The notes beneath the pieces were generated by a model. The model was not told where the DNA came from. It was given only the letters and a program-made list of their open reading frames with translations, and did no database searches. A stretch of DNA of 64,000 bases from Zunongwangia mangrovi (GTDB lineage: Bacteria; Bacteroidota; Bacteroidia; Flavobacteriales; Flavobacteriaceae). Location of the stretch: positions 1,178,001 through 1,242,000 of the forward strand of contig NZ_FOKV01000001.1 of NCBI RefSeq assembly GCF_900112105.1, given 5' to 3'. A program made the position numbers and the translations under genes. Below, in pieces: positions 7,915 through 16,549 of the stretch (position 1 is the stretch's first letter; every line of letters begins with the position of its first letter).

Positions 7915-9489
7915 ATGGGTGCTAAAAATATATACTCAAGAAAATCATTGGTCAATTCGGCTAAATCTGTTGAAAAATGGGATGTGATCGTGATCGGTGG
8001 TGGAGCAACAGGATTAGGTGTTGCTTTAGATAGTGTTACCAGAGGTTATAAAACCTTATTGTTAGAGCAGGTAGATTTTGCTAAAGGAACTTCGAGTAGA
8101 AGTACAAAGCTTGTTCACGGTGGAGTAAGATATTTAGCCCAGGGAAATATAGATCTTGTAAAAGAGGCTTTATATGAAAGAGGGCTTTTAAGTAAAAATG
8201 CGCCTCACCTAGTAAAGAATCAGAGTTTTATTATTCCTAATTATAGATGGTATGAAGGGATGTTTTACACGGTAGGACTTAAAGTATATGATTTTCTTGC
8301 TGGTAAATTAAGCTTAGGAAAATCACTTCATATTAATAAAAAGGAAACAATGAATCGTCTAGAAACGATTCGTAGAGATAAATTAAAAGGCGGTGTTGTT
8401 TACAAAGATGGTCAGTTCGATGACTCTCGTCTTGCTGTAAACGTTGCACAAACTTGCGTAGAGCAAGGGGCTTCAGTGCTTAATTATTTTAAAGTAAATA
8501 ATCTGGTGATCGACGAGAATCAGATCAAAGGGGTTTCAGCAAAAGATATGGAAACGGGCGAAAACCATCAATTCTTTGGAGATGCGGTGATCAATGCAAC
8601 CGGGGTATTTACCGATGAGATCTTAAGAATGGAAAATCCAGATGCTCGAAACATGGTAAAACCTAGCCAGGGAGTACATTTGGTTTTTGATAAATCTTTT
8701 CTTCCGGGAGATGATGCGATCATGATTCCAAAAACTGAAGATGGAAGAGTTTTATTTGCTGTGCCATGGCATGATAAAGTAATTGTTGGTACGACAGATA
8801 CACAGTTAGATGAGCATAGCCTCGAGCCGGTAGCACTAGAAGAAGAAATAGAATTTATTCTTAAAACCTTCAATAACTACCTGGAAAAGCAAGTAACAAG
8901 AGATGACGTAAGAAGTATTTACGCAGGTTTAAGACCACTTGCGGCGCCAAAAGGCGGTTCAGAAAAATCTAAGGAGATTTCAAGAAGTCATAAAGTCTTA
9001 GTGTCCAAAACCGGTTTGATTACGATCACCGGAGGTAAATGGACTACTTTTAGAAGGATGGCCCAGGATACTGTCGATAAAGCTATAGCCTTAGGTAAAT
9101 TACCTAAAAAAGAGTGTAAAACTGTGGATCTTAAGATTCATGGGGCAAAGGAAAATCCAGATTTGTCGAATCACTTATATATCTACGGAAGTGATCAGCC
9201 AGAAATTCAAAATTTGATAAAAGAAGATCAATCTTTAGGAGAAAAGCTTCATCCTAGATTAGATTTTCTAAAAGCTGAAGTTGTTTGGGCAGCACGTCAC
9301 GAACTAGCGAGAACGGTAGATGATGTTCTGGCCAGAAGGGTAAGAATGTTATTTATGGATTCTAAAGCCGCTATCGAGTGTGCTCCAGAAGTTGCTAAAA
9401 TATTAGCTAAAGAACTAGAAAAGGATGATGTATGGGTAGAAAAACAAATAGCTGATTTTAAAGAGATAGCATCACACTACACTATCTAA
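7915..9489 (+). CDS. glpD: FAD-dependent glycerol-3-phosphate dehydrogenase
   Basis: The 524-residue protein has an N-terminal Rossmann FAD-binding motif (VIVIGGGATGLG, about residues 25-36), the family motif SSRSTKLVHGGVRYL, a second dinucleotide signature near LITITGGKWTTFRRMA, and the C-terminal DAO_C-type domain (VVWAARHELARTVDDVLARR). It oxidises glycerol 3-phosphate to dihydroxyacetone phosphate at the inner face of the cytoplasmic membrane and passes electrons to quinone. It is the first gene of the glpD-glpK-glpF-barrel run and is divergent from the repressor gene, with TTTCG boxes in between. Confidence 0.96.
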   Translation: MGAKNIYSRKSLVNSAKSVEKWDVIVIGGGATGLGVALDSVTRGYKTLLLEQVDFAKGTSSRSTKLVHGGVRYLAQGNIDLVKEALYERGLLSKNAPHLVKNQSFIIPNYRWYEGMFYTVGLKVYDFLAGKLSLGKSLHINKKETMNRLETIRRDKLKGGVVYKDGQFDDSRLAVNVAQTCVEQGASVLNYFKVNNLVIDENQIKGVSAKDMETGENHQFFGDAVINATGVFTDEILRMENPDARNMVKPSQGVHLVFDKSFLPGDDAIMIPKTEDGRVLFAVPWHDKVIVGTTDTQLDEHSLEPVALEEEIEFILKTFNNYLEKQVTRDDVRSIYAGLRPLAAPKGGSEKSKEISRSHKVLVSKTGLITITGGKWTTFRRMAQDTVDKAIALGKLPKKECKTVDLKIHGAKENPDLSNHLYIYGSDQPEIQNLIKEDQSLGEKLHPRLDFLKAEVVWAARHELARTVDDVLARRVRMLFMDSKAAIECAPEVAKILAKELEKDDVWVEKQIADFKEIASHYTI

Positions 9490-9524
9490 AATCTAAAAAT
9501 AGAAACCAATTATTAATCAAGATA

Positions 9525-9575
9525 GCTCTCGGGTTTTTCCCGGGAGCCTGGGATTACTCATTTTTTAATGAGCCC
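9525..9575 (+). other. Two hairpins between glpD and glpK
   Basis: Hairpin one pairs 9525-9533 (GCTCTCGGG) with 9539-9547 (one G-U pair) around a TTTTT loop. Hairpin two pairs CTCATT (9557-9562) with AATGAG (9567-9572) and a GGG/CCC base. Neither is followed by a T-run on the + strand, so they look like mRNA processing or stability elements rather than terminators. Confidence 0.5.
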
Positions 9576-9594
9576 AAATTAAATAAAAGTAGTT

Positions 9595-11088
9595 ATGGAT
9601 CAATACATGTTAGCCCTGGATCAGGGTACTACCAGCTCTCGCGCAATCCTTTTCGATAAGAAAGGTACGATTGTGTCTGTAGCTCAAAAGGAATTTACGC
9701 AATATTTTCCAAAACCGGGATGGGTAGAACACGACCCAAGCGAAATCTGGTCAACTCAGGCTGGTGTAGCTGCAGAAGCCACAACAAAGCATGGGATGAA
9801 CGGAAAAAACATTGCTGGAATCGGTATTACAAATCAGCGCGAAACCGTTGTAGTTTGGGATAAGAATACTGGAAATCCTGTTTATAATGCAATTGTTTGG
9901 CAGGATAAAAGAACTTCAGAGTATTGTGATGAGTTAAAAAAGAATGGAAAAGCAGACCTAATTAAGAAAAAGACTGGGCTCGTTATCGATTCTTATTTCT
10001 CTGGAACTAAAGTGAAATGGATTCTGGATAATGTTGAAGGAGCCAGAGAAAAAGCAGAAGCCGGTGATCTTATTATGGGAACCATCGATACCTGGCTTAT
10101 TTGGAATTTCACTAAGGGAGAATTGCACGTAACCGATGTAACCAACGCGTGTCGTACGTTGTTCTTCAATATAAATACCATGGATTGGGACGACGAATTA
10201 TTAGAAATTTTCGATGTGCCAAGAAGTATGCTGCCAGAAGTTAAAGATTCTAGCGAAGTTTACGGGCATACCAAAACCACCGTTTTTGCATCAAAAATTC
10301 CTATTGCTGGGATTGCTGGAGACCAGATGGCTGCATTATTTGGACAAATGTGTACTAAAAAAGGGATGGTTAAAAATACCTATGGAACTGGTTGTTTCAT
10401 GTTAATGAATATCGGTGAAGAACCAATCGTTTCAGAAAATAACTTACTTACTTCTGTAGCCTGGAGAATCAACGGGAAAACAGAATACTGTTTAGAAGGT
10501 TCGATCTTTATTGCTGGAGCGGTTGTGCAATGGCTTCGAGATGGTTTAGGAATTATTAAAAGATCATCTGATGTAGAAAATCTTGCCGGATCTGTAGATA
10601 GTACAGATGGGGTTTATTTTATTCCAGCATTTTCTGGTTTAGGAGCGCCACATTGGAATCAAAAAGCTCAGGGAACCATGTTCGGAATCACCCGTGGAAC
10701 AACAGACGCTCACATAGCAAGAGCTTCTTTAGAAGCGATAGCATATCAAACTATGGATATTCTTAAAGCTATGGAAGCAGATAGCGGTATCGATATTAAG
10801 CAACTTCGTGTAGATGGAGGGGCTTCAGTGAACGATATGCTTATGCAATTTCAAAGTGACGTTTTAGATACCCAAACTGTACGTCCAGAAATTACAGAAA
10901 CTACGGCGCTTGGTGCAGCTTACCTTGCTGGTTTAGCTGTTGGTTACTGGGATAGTATGGAAGAGATCGAAGAGATCTGGCAGGTAGAAAAAGAATTTCA
11001 GCCAACAGAAAATCAGGATGCTGTACAAGATGGAATCAAAGGTTGGTATAAAGCTGTAAAAGCTTTAGAAGAGTGGACTAAACTTTAA
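9595..11088 (+). CDS. glpK: Glycerol kinase
   Basis: The 497-residue protein has the FGGY kinase fold with the glycerol kinase signatures [16 protein letters not shown] at the N-terminus, [44 protein letters not shown] and the C-terminal [19 protein letters not shown]. It phosphorylates glycerol with ATP to glycerol 3-phosphate in the cytoplasm, feeding GlpD. Length matches the family (about 500). It sits between glpD and glpF, 13 bases before the latter, clearly in one operon. Confidence 0.97.
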   Translation: MDQYMLALDQGTTSSRAILFDKKGTIVSVAQKEFTQYFPKPGWVEHDPSEIWSTQAGVAAEATTKHGMNGKNIAGIGITNQRETVVVWDKNTGNPVYNAIVWQDKRTSEYCDELKKNGKADLIKKKTGLVIDSYFSGTKVKWILDNVEGAREKAEAGDLIMGTIDTWLIWNFTKGELHVTDVTNACRTLFFNINTMDWDDELLEIFDVPRSMLPEVKDSSEVYGHTKTTVFASKIPIAGIAGDQMAALFGQMCTKKGMVKNTYGTGCFMLMNIGEEPIVSENNLLTSVAWRINGKTEYCLEGSIFIAGAVVQWLRDGLGIIKRSSDVENLAGSVDSTDGVYFIPAFSGLGAPHWNQKAQGTMFGITRGTTDAHIARASLEAIAYQTMDILKAMEADSGIDIKQLRVDGGASVNDMLMQFQSDVLDTQTVRPEITETTALGAAYLAGLAVGYWDSMEEIEEIWQVEKEFQPTENQDAVQDGIKGWYKAVKALEEWTKL

Positions 11089-11101
11089 TTTGTAATAAGA
11101 T

Positions 11102-11842
11102 ATGACACCATTTATTGCAGAAGTTTTAGGAACAGCTATACTTATCCTTTTAGGAGGTGGAGTAGTTGCCAACGATATTTTAAACGGAACCAAAGGTAAA
11201 GGCGGCGGTTGGGTTAGTATTACCACAGCCTGGGGGCTTGCCGTATTTGCCGGAGTTGTAATTGCAGGACCTTATAGCGGTGCACATTTAAACCCCGCCG
11301 TTACACTTGGTCTTGCTATTGGAGGATTATTTCCATGGGCAGATGTACCTACTTATTTAGCCGGTGAATTTTTAGGAGCAATGATAGGATCATTCTTCGT
11401 ATATGTGATGTATAAAGATCATTTTGATGCTACAGAAGAAGGCGGTTTGAAAAGAGCTGTTTTTTGTACAGACCCGGCAATCCCAAATAACTTCAGGAAC
11501 TTAATGAGCGAGATTCTTGGAACCTTTGTTTTGGTAATTTCGGTATTTTATTTTGCCGATGCTTCTTTTGAAAGCACTGGAGGATCTACAACAAAAGTTG
11601 GACTTGGAGCCATTGGAGCAATCCCTGTTGCATTTATCGTTTGGGGAGTAGGACTTTCTTTGGGAGGAACAACTGGATATGCAATTAATCCTGCTCGTGA
11701 TCTTGGACCTCGAATTGTTCATGCACTTTTGCCTATTAAAGGAAAGATCGATAGCGGTTGGGGATATGCATGGATTCCTATTGTTGGGCCAATTATTGGT
11801 GCAGCAATAGCAGCTGGACTGTTTTTAATTTTAGGTAAATAA
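11102..11842 (+). CDS. glpF: Glycerol facilitator (aquaglyceroporin, MIP family)
   Basis: The 246-residue membrane protein has six hydrophobic segments and the two half-helix motifs of the MIP family: HLNPAV (Asn64) and INPARD (Asn196). The Asp after the second NPAR (Asp200) and the longer loop between the halves are typical of glycerol-conducting members rather than water-only channels. It lets glycerol diffuse through the cytoplasmic membrane, where GlpK traps it. The gene starts 13 bases after glpK and ends 4 bases before a barrel gene. Confidence 0.95.
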   Translation: MTPFIAEVLGTAILILLGGGVVANDILNGTKGKGGGWVSITTAWGLAVFAGVVIAGPYSGAHLNPAVTLGLAIGGLFPWADVPTYLAGEFLGAMIGSFFVYVMYKDHFDATEEGGLKRAVFCTDPAIPNNFRNLMSEILGTFVLVISVFYFADASFESTGGSTTKVGLGAIGAIPVAFIVWGVGLSLGGTTGYAINPARDLGPRIVHALLPIKGKIDSGWGYAWIPIVGPIIGAAIAAGLFLILGK

Positions 11843-11846
11843 TGCT

Positions 11847-12632
11847 ATGAAAAAGATAAATTTTATTTTTCTGCTGGCAGTTTTGTTGGCGGGTAAGGTT
11901 TCTCATGCTCAGGTTAGCGAAGAGAATATCGTGGAAGAGCGTAATGAAGAAGAGGTGGAAGATGATTCTAAGTTATTCCATTTTAATCTTCAGCTTAAAA
12001 ACATGCACCTTTGGAAAGGTTTACATGTTACCGATGCACCAATGACGGCAGTCGATCTTAATTATACTTCTAAAAACGGATTTTTTAAAGCCGGAGTTTG
12101 GGGTGGTAGAGGTTTCAATGGCGATTATACCGAGTTTGATTATTATGTAAGTTTTATGCACAATGGATGGTCTTTGGCCATTTGGGATATTAATAATTAT
12201 AGTGATTTTCCAGATGCTAAGATTTTTGATTATGATCGTAGCGCAACTTCACATTTTATAGATGTGACGTTAGCATATCAATTTCAAAAAGTACCATTAA
12301 AATTATCCTGGAGCACCATTGTGCAGGGTAGGGATACTTTTATAAATGACGAAGGGCAATTAAGAAATGCATATTCAAATTACGTAGAAGCCAGTTATGT
12401 TATTTTAGATAAAAGCAACTGGTCTTTATCTGGATTGGTTGGAGGATCATGGTCTTTTGCACCGCAGGAAGCTCATTTTTATGGAGACGAACCTGGCATA
12501 ACCAACGTAGGATTTATCTATAATAGAGACCTTAATATTTTCGATAAATTCACCCTTCCTGTGTCTGCTACGGCTAGTTGGAACCCGGTACAGGATTATG
12601 GTGCTATTCAGGTTGCTTTTAATTTGTTTTAG
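11847..12632 (+). CDS. Outer-membrane beta-barrel protein of the glycerol operon
   Basis: The 261-residue protein has a signal peptide (about residues 1-21, ending SHAQ), a short acidic linker (EENIVEERNEEEVEDD) and then about 220 residues with alternating aromatic and polar residues typical of transmembrane strands (FHFNLQLKNMHLWKGLHV, GFFKAGVWGGRGF, DYYVSFMHNGWSLAIW). It ends in the sequence VAFNLF, a C-terminal Phe as required for outer-membrane barrel assembly. It begins 4 bases after glpF and precedes a terminator, so it is the last gene of the operon. A role in letting glycerol or a glycerol phosphodiester cross the outer membrane is inferred from position; I cannot name the family with certainty. 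Confidence 0.75.
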   Translation: MKKINFIFLLAVLLAGKVSHAQVSEENIVEERNEEEVEDDSKLFHFNLQLKNMHLWKGLHVTDAPMTAVDLNYTSKNGFFKAGVWGGRGFNGDYTEFDYYVSFMHNGWSLAIWDINNYSDFPDAKIFDYDRSATSHFIDVTLAYQFQKVPLKLSWSTIVQGRDTFINDEGQLRNAYSNYVEASYVILDKSNWSLSGLVGGSWSFAPQEAHFYGDEPGITNVGFIYNRDLNIFDKFTLPVSATASWNPVQDYGAIQVAFNLF

Positions 12633-12729
12633 GTTCTGATTACCAGTTAATTAAATTAATTTATTTCTTAGTTGAAAAAGAGTTTTATTCGCTGATTTTC
12701 ACTTAAATTTGAAGTAAAGAAAAGATAAT

Positions 12730-12764
12730 ATCCTCATAAAGTTTATTTATGAGGATTCTTTTAA
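12730..12764 (+). terminator. Terminator of the glycerol operon
   Basis: A perfect 11-bp stem (ATCCTCATAAA 12730-12740 with 12746-12756) with a 5-nt loop is followed by TCTTTTAATTT. The T-run is modest, but the position about 100 bases after the last glp gene fits. Confidence 0.7.
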
Positions 12765-12818
12765 TTTACTGTACGAATTGATGAAATTCGGGTTTGAAAA
12801 AGATGGGAAATATTTGCT

Positions 12819-13295
12819 ATGAAAATTTATGATTTCGATATAAAAACTGCCGGTGGGCAGTCTCTTCAATTTAAAGATTTTAAGGACCAACCGATTTTGG
12901 TTGTGAACACCGCAACAAAATGCGGACTTACCCCACAGTTCGAAGGTCTGGAAAAACTTTATCAGGATTACAAAAGTAAAGGTTTAGTAGTTATTGGTTT
13001 TCCTTGTAATCAATTCGCAGGGCAAGAGCCGTTATCTAACGAAACTATGGAAGAAACCTGCAAGCTCAATCACGGAGTAACTTTTCCGCTTACTCAAAAA
13101 ATAGAGGTGAACGGTAGTGGAACTCATCCTATATTTAAATATCTTAAACAGTCTTTGCCAGGAACTTTAGGCAAAAGAATTAAATGGAATTTTACAAAAT
13201 TTCTAATTGCTCCCAATGGTGAGCCTTATAAAAGGTACGCCCCAACAACTTCACCAGAAAAAATAGAAAAGGATATCCAAAAACTTCTAAAATAG
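12819..13295 (+). CDS. GPx-type thiol peroxidase
   Basis: The 158-residue protein has the glutathione peroxidase motifs NTATKCGLTPQ (peroxidatic Cys35), GFPCNQFAGQEP and WNFTKFLI. It also has Cys81 (EETCKLNHGVTFP), at the place of the resolving cysteine of thioredoxin-dependent bacterial and plant GPx enzymes. It probably reduces organic hydroperoxides or H2O2 using thioredoxin rather than glutathione. No signal peptide, so cytoplasmic. Six bases downstream lies an OhrR-like regulator, which supports an organic peroxide role. Confidence 0.93.
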   Translation: MKIYDFDIKTAGGQSLQFKDFKDQPILVVNTATKCGLTPQFEGLEKLYQDYKSKGLVVIGFPCNQFAGQEPLSNETMEETCKLNHGVTFPLTQKIEVNGSGTHPIFKYLKQSLPGTLGKRIKWNFTKFLIAPNGEPYKRYAPTTSPEKIEKDIQKLLK

Positions 13296-13301
13296 CGCAG
13301 A

Positions 13302-13742
13302 ATGACTACTAAATCTACCCTTAGCTTAAACGAACAGCTTTGTTTCCCTGTTTATGGTTCTACCCGAATTATTTCAAGACTTTATCAGCCTGTTTTGGCA
13401 AAACTTCAGTTAAGTTATCCAGAATATTTGGTGATGTTGATGCTATGGGAGAATAACGAAGTGAATATTGGCCAAATTCGAAGACAGCTTTATTTAAATA
13501 AGGAGAGTTTGATGCCGATTCTAAACGGACTTCAGCAAAAATCTTTTATCACGCTTCAGGATGAGGATCCAGATACACTAGAAACTAAAGTTAGCATAAC
13601 TACAACCGGGCAGGCCCTAAAATCGAAAGCAAAACGAATTCCGTTTTCTTTATCCAGAGTGCTTAATACGCCAGTAGAAGAATTGGGAAGCATGCAATTG
13701 CTTATTAAAAACTTTTTGAGCCGTTTCGAAAAGAAGAAATAA
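13302..13742 (+). CDS. MarR/OhrR-family redox-sensing regulator
   Basis: The 146-residue protein aligns by eye with OhrR: LSLNEQLCFPVYGSTRIISRLYQPVL at the N-terminus with Cys14 in the place of the reactive cysteine, then YPEYLVMLMLWE and the winged helix (NIGQIRRQLYLNKESLMPILNGLQQKSFI, wing DPDTLETKVSITTTG). OhrR repressors leave DNA when that cysteine is oxidised by organic hydroperoxides. It shares a transcript with the preceding GPx-type peroxidase, so autoregulation of the pair is the likely scheme. The operator was not located. Confidence 0.85.
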   Translation: MTTKSTLSLNEQLCFPVYGSTRIISRLYQPVLAKLQLSYPEYLVMLMLWENNEVNIGQIRRQLYLNKESLMPILNGLQQKSFITLQDEDPDTLETKVSITTTGQALKSKAKRIPFSLSRVLNTPVEELGSMQLLIKNFLSRFEKKK

Positions 13743-13795
13743 TATTCGATGATTTTCGGTTACTTTTTTCTAGATCGATTTTAGAAGAATTAATG

Positions 13796-13815
13796 CTGAA
13801 ATTATAGAATTTCAG
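13796..13815. repeat. CTGAAATT-type palindrome, copy 1
   Basis: CTGAAATTATAGAATTTCAG is a palindrome with 8-bp arms. A near-identical copy lies at 14333-14352, so the pair flanks the SpoU methyltransferase gene. A degenerate form is at about 45543 and a half copy at about 52172. Confidence 0.6.
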
Positions 13816-13844
13816 GTTTAAATCTAAAATAATACCTTGCGGCC

Positions 13845-14297
13845 ATGAAAGTGGATAATCTAGAACAAGGTTTCTTCGGGATTGGAATTCAGAATGGAAA
13901 AACTCCTGAAAATTTAGGCGTATTATGGCGTTCTGCCCAAAATATGGGGGCAAGTTTTATTTTTACCATTGGTAATCGCTATGCAAAGCAGGCTTGTGAT
14001 ACGCATAAAGCAGTAGGAGCGATGCCGTATTTTCATTACGAGACTTTTGAAGATTTTTATGCGCATTTACCCAAAGGCGCTATGTTAGTTGGGGTAGAAT
14101 TAGATGAAAAGGCCCAGGATTTAGAAACTTTTGAGCATCCTCGCCGTTGTGTGTATCTTTTAGGAGCCGAGGATCACGGCCTTTCTAAACAAGCTATAGA
14201 GAAATCTCATTTTTTAGTGAAATTCAAGTCGACTTTAAGTTTAAATGTTTCGGTTGCAGGTAGTATTATCATGTACGATCGAAGTGCAAAAATATAA
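13845..14297 (+). CDS. SpoU/TrmH-type (SPOUT) RNA methyltransferase
   Basis: The 150-residue protein is a minimal SPOUT methyltransferase. It has the N-terminal motif PENLGVLWRSAQNMGASFIF (with NLG and R for catalysis), VYLLGAEDHGLSK for AdoMet binding in the knot, and LSLNVSVAGSIIMYD at the end. It lacks the N-terminal L30e-like extension of larger members. These enzymes methylate the 2'-O of ribose in tRNA or rRNA; which RNA is not clear. The gene stands alone and is flanked by two copies of a palindrome. Confidence 0.85.
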   Translation: MKVDNLEQGFFGIGIQNGKTPENLGVLWRSAQNMGASFIFTIGNRYAKQACDTHKAVGAMPYFHYETFEDFYAHLPKGAMLVGVELDEKAQDLETFEHPRRCVYLLGAEDHGLSKQAIEKSHFLVKFKSTLSLNVSVAGSIIMYDRSAKI

Positions 14298-14332
14298 TTA
14301 TCCCTTTCATTTTTATTAAAAATAAATTTATC

Positions 14333-14352
14333 CTGAAATTATCGAATTTCAG
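14333..14352. repeat. CTGAAATT-type palindrome, copy 2
   Basis: CTGAAATTATCGAATTTCAG: perfect 8-bp arms and 4-nt spacer, matching copy 1 at 13796 except for one base in the spacer. It may act as the terminator or boundary of the methyltransferase gene, though no T-run follows. Confidence 0.6.
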
Positions 14353-14456
14353 CAATAATTAGTTAATCGATTTACTTCCCTATTTTCCTTGATGTTTTAA
14401 TACATTTTTCTTAATACTTTCTTTAAATTAGCGACGACTAAATAAAAATTTTAAAA

Positions 14457-16406
14457 ATGAAATATTTTTCAAAGGCTGTTCTCGCCTTAGCTTTCACAGG
14501 AGCTTTTAGCTTTATGTCTCAGGCTCAGGAAGTAGTAGGGAGCAATCAGCAGGATTTTGATGAATTTATGAATCGTACCGGTAATCGTTACCGTTCAGCT
14601 TCAGGAGTTCCAGGACCAGATTACTGGCAAAATGAAGCCGATTACGAAATTAAAGCAACTTTAGACGACGAGGCACATACGTTAAGTGGTAAAATCACTC
14701 TTTCGTATACCAATAACAGTCCAGATGAATTACCTTTTATCTGGTTATATTTAGAGCAAAACCGCTTTACAGAAAATTCACGCGGAACTTTAACTACTCC
14801 AATTGGCGGCAATCGATATAATGGAGATGTAGATGGTGGTTACGAAATTTCTAATCTTCAGGCGAAAACTGGAAGAAGTACTTCTTCAAAACATATTATA
14901 AATGATACCAGAATGCAGGTTTGGTTCGAAGAGCCAATAAAAGCAAATGGTGGTAGTGCAACAGTTTCTATGAATTTTACCTATAAAATTCCTGTAAAAG
15001 GAATGGATCGTATGGGAAGATTAGATGTAGAAGATGGTACGATCTACGCAATGGCGCAATGGTATCCTCGTACAGCTGTTTACGATGATATCGAAGGTTG
15101 GAATGTTGAGCCATATCTTGGTGCTGGAGAGTTTTATTTAGAATATGGTGATTTTGATTACGAGATCACTGCACCTTGGGATCATATTGTTGTAGGTTCT
15201 GGTGAATTAGTGAATGAGCGTCAGGTACTTTCATCTAAAATGAGAGAGCGTTTAGATAAAGCCAGAAAAAGTGACGAAACTGTAACTATTGTTGGTGAAG
15301 ACGAAATTAAAGATGCGTCTTTAAGAGCCAAACAGGAAGGAACACTTACATGGCATTTCGAAATGGAAAATTCTCACGATATTGCATTTGCTTCTTCTAA
15401 TGCATTCATTTGGGATGCTGCAAAGATCGATTTGCCAAGCGGTAAAGATATCTTAGCACAATCTGTATATCCAAAAGAAAGTGCAGGTAATGACGCATGG
15501 GGAAGATCTACAGAATATAGTAAACATTCAATAGAGAATTACTCTAACAGATGGTTTGAGTTCCCTTGGCCGGTAGCTACTAACGTTGCTGCTGAAATTG
15601 GAGGAATGGAATATCCTGGTCTTAACTTTTGTGGTTGGAGAAGTAAAGGAGCTTCACTTTGGGGAGTTACAGATCACGAATTTGGTCACAACTGGTTCCC
15701 AATGATCGTAGGATCTAACGAAAGAAGATACGCATGGATGGATGAAGGTTTTAATACCTTTATTAACTATTACAGTACTCAGGAATTTGGGGAATACCCA
15801 ACAAGCCTTAACAAAACCAGAAATATGACAGGTTGGTTTAAGTCTGAAACTCATGAGGGAATCGATACATATCCAGATGTAGCGAATCTTAGAAATCTTG
15901 GAATGGTGGCTTATTACAAGCCAGCCGTTGGATTGTATATGCTAAGAGAATATGTTTTAGGTCACGAAAGATTTGATAATGCATTTAAATCTTACATCAA
16001 AACCTGGGCATACAAACATCCTCAACCAAAAGATTTCTTTAATCATATCGAAAATGTAGCAGGCGAAAATCTATCATGGTTCTTTGGTAGCTGGTTCTAC
16101 GGAACAGGAAATATCGATCTTGCTATTGAAGGTATCCGTGGAAATAGAGAAGGAAAAGGTTTCATTATCAATCTTGCAAATAAAGGTGAAGTGCCAATGC
16201 CGGTTAAGTTGAAGATCACTTATCAGGATGGTTCTTCAGAAGATCTTACGCTTCCTGTAGAGATCTGGCAGCGTGGTGACACCTGGAGCCATTTAGTGGA
16301 AACAGATAAAGCTCCAAAAAGTATCGAGATCGATCCAGATAAGATCTTACCAGATGTAGATTATTCTAATGATAGCTGGCCAGGAGAGTCATTCTATCAA
16401 AACTAG
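14457..16406 (+). CDS. Secreted M1-family metallopeptidase (aminopeptidase N-like)
   Basis: The 649-residue protein has a signal peptide (about residues 1-23, ending SQAQ), an N-terminal beta-sandwich domain, and the gluzincin zinc site HEFGH (His407, Glu408, His411) with the third ligand Glu430 in the motif WMDEGFNTF, exactly 18 residues further on. GGMEYPG stands for the GAMEN-like substrate motif. The C-terminal ~170 residues contain a helical part and a small beta domain. Family members remove N-terminal amino acids from peptides; here in the periplasm or outside. It is a single-gene unit followed by a terminator at 16432. Confidence 0.93.
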   Translation: MKYFSKAVLALAFTGAFSFMSQAQEVVGSNQQDFDEFMNRTGNRYRSASGVPGPDYWQNEADYEIKATLDDEAHTLSGKITLSYTNNSPDELPFIWLYLEQNRFTENSRGTLTTPIGGNRYNGDVDGGYEISNLQAKTGRSTSSKHIINDTRMQVWFEEPIKANGGSATVSMNFTYKIPVKGMDRMGRLDVEDGTIYAMAQWYPRTAVYDDIEGWNVEPYLGAGEFYLEYGDFDYEITAPWDHIVVGSGELVNERQVLSSKMRERLDKARKSDETVTIVGEDEIKDASLRAKQEGTLTWHFEMENSHDIAFASSNAFIWDAAKIDLPSGKDILAQSVYPKESAGNDAWGRSTEYSKHSIENYSNRWFEFPWPVATNVAAEIGGMEYPGLNFCGWRSKGASLWGVTDHEFGHNWFPMIVGSNERRYAWMDEGFNTFINYYSTQEFGEYPTSLNKTRNMTGWFKSETHEGIDTYPDVANLRNLGMVAYYKPAVGLYMLREYVLGHERFDNAFKSYIKTWAYKHPQPKDFFNHIENVAGENLSWFFGSWFYGTGNIDLAIEGIRGNREGKGFIINLANKGEVPMPVKLKITYQDGSSEDLTLPVEIWQRGDTWSHLVETDKAPKSIEIDPDKILPDVDYSNDSWPGESFYQN

Positions 16407-16426
16407 AATAACTTTAATCATATCAT

Positions 16427-16456
16427 AAAAAATCTCGGCATTGCCGGGATTTTTTT
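16427..16456 (+). terminator. Terminator of the M1 peptidase gene
   Basis: Stem 16432-16439 (ATCTCGGC) pairs with 16443-16450 (GCCGGGAT, one G-U) around a 3-nt loop. It is flanked by an A-run and followed by TTTTTT, so it could work in both directions. Confidence 0.85.
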
Positions 16457-16457
16457 G

Positions 16458-16506
16458 TTTACTCGATAATCAAGATTAAATGCTCCGAGGCTTGGCTCTA
16501 TACAAA
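16458..16506 (+). repeat. REP-like element, partial copy A
   Basis: TTTACTCGATAATCAAGATTAAATG then CTCCGAGGCTTGGCTCTA matches the left half of copy B (18147). It lacks the right-hand hairpin, and lies just past the terminator of the M1 peptidase gene. Confidence 0.7.
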
Positions 16507-16549
16507 GACTATTTTATTTTAATTTGATATTCGATGATTTTAGACAAAG

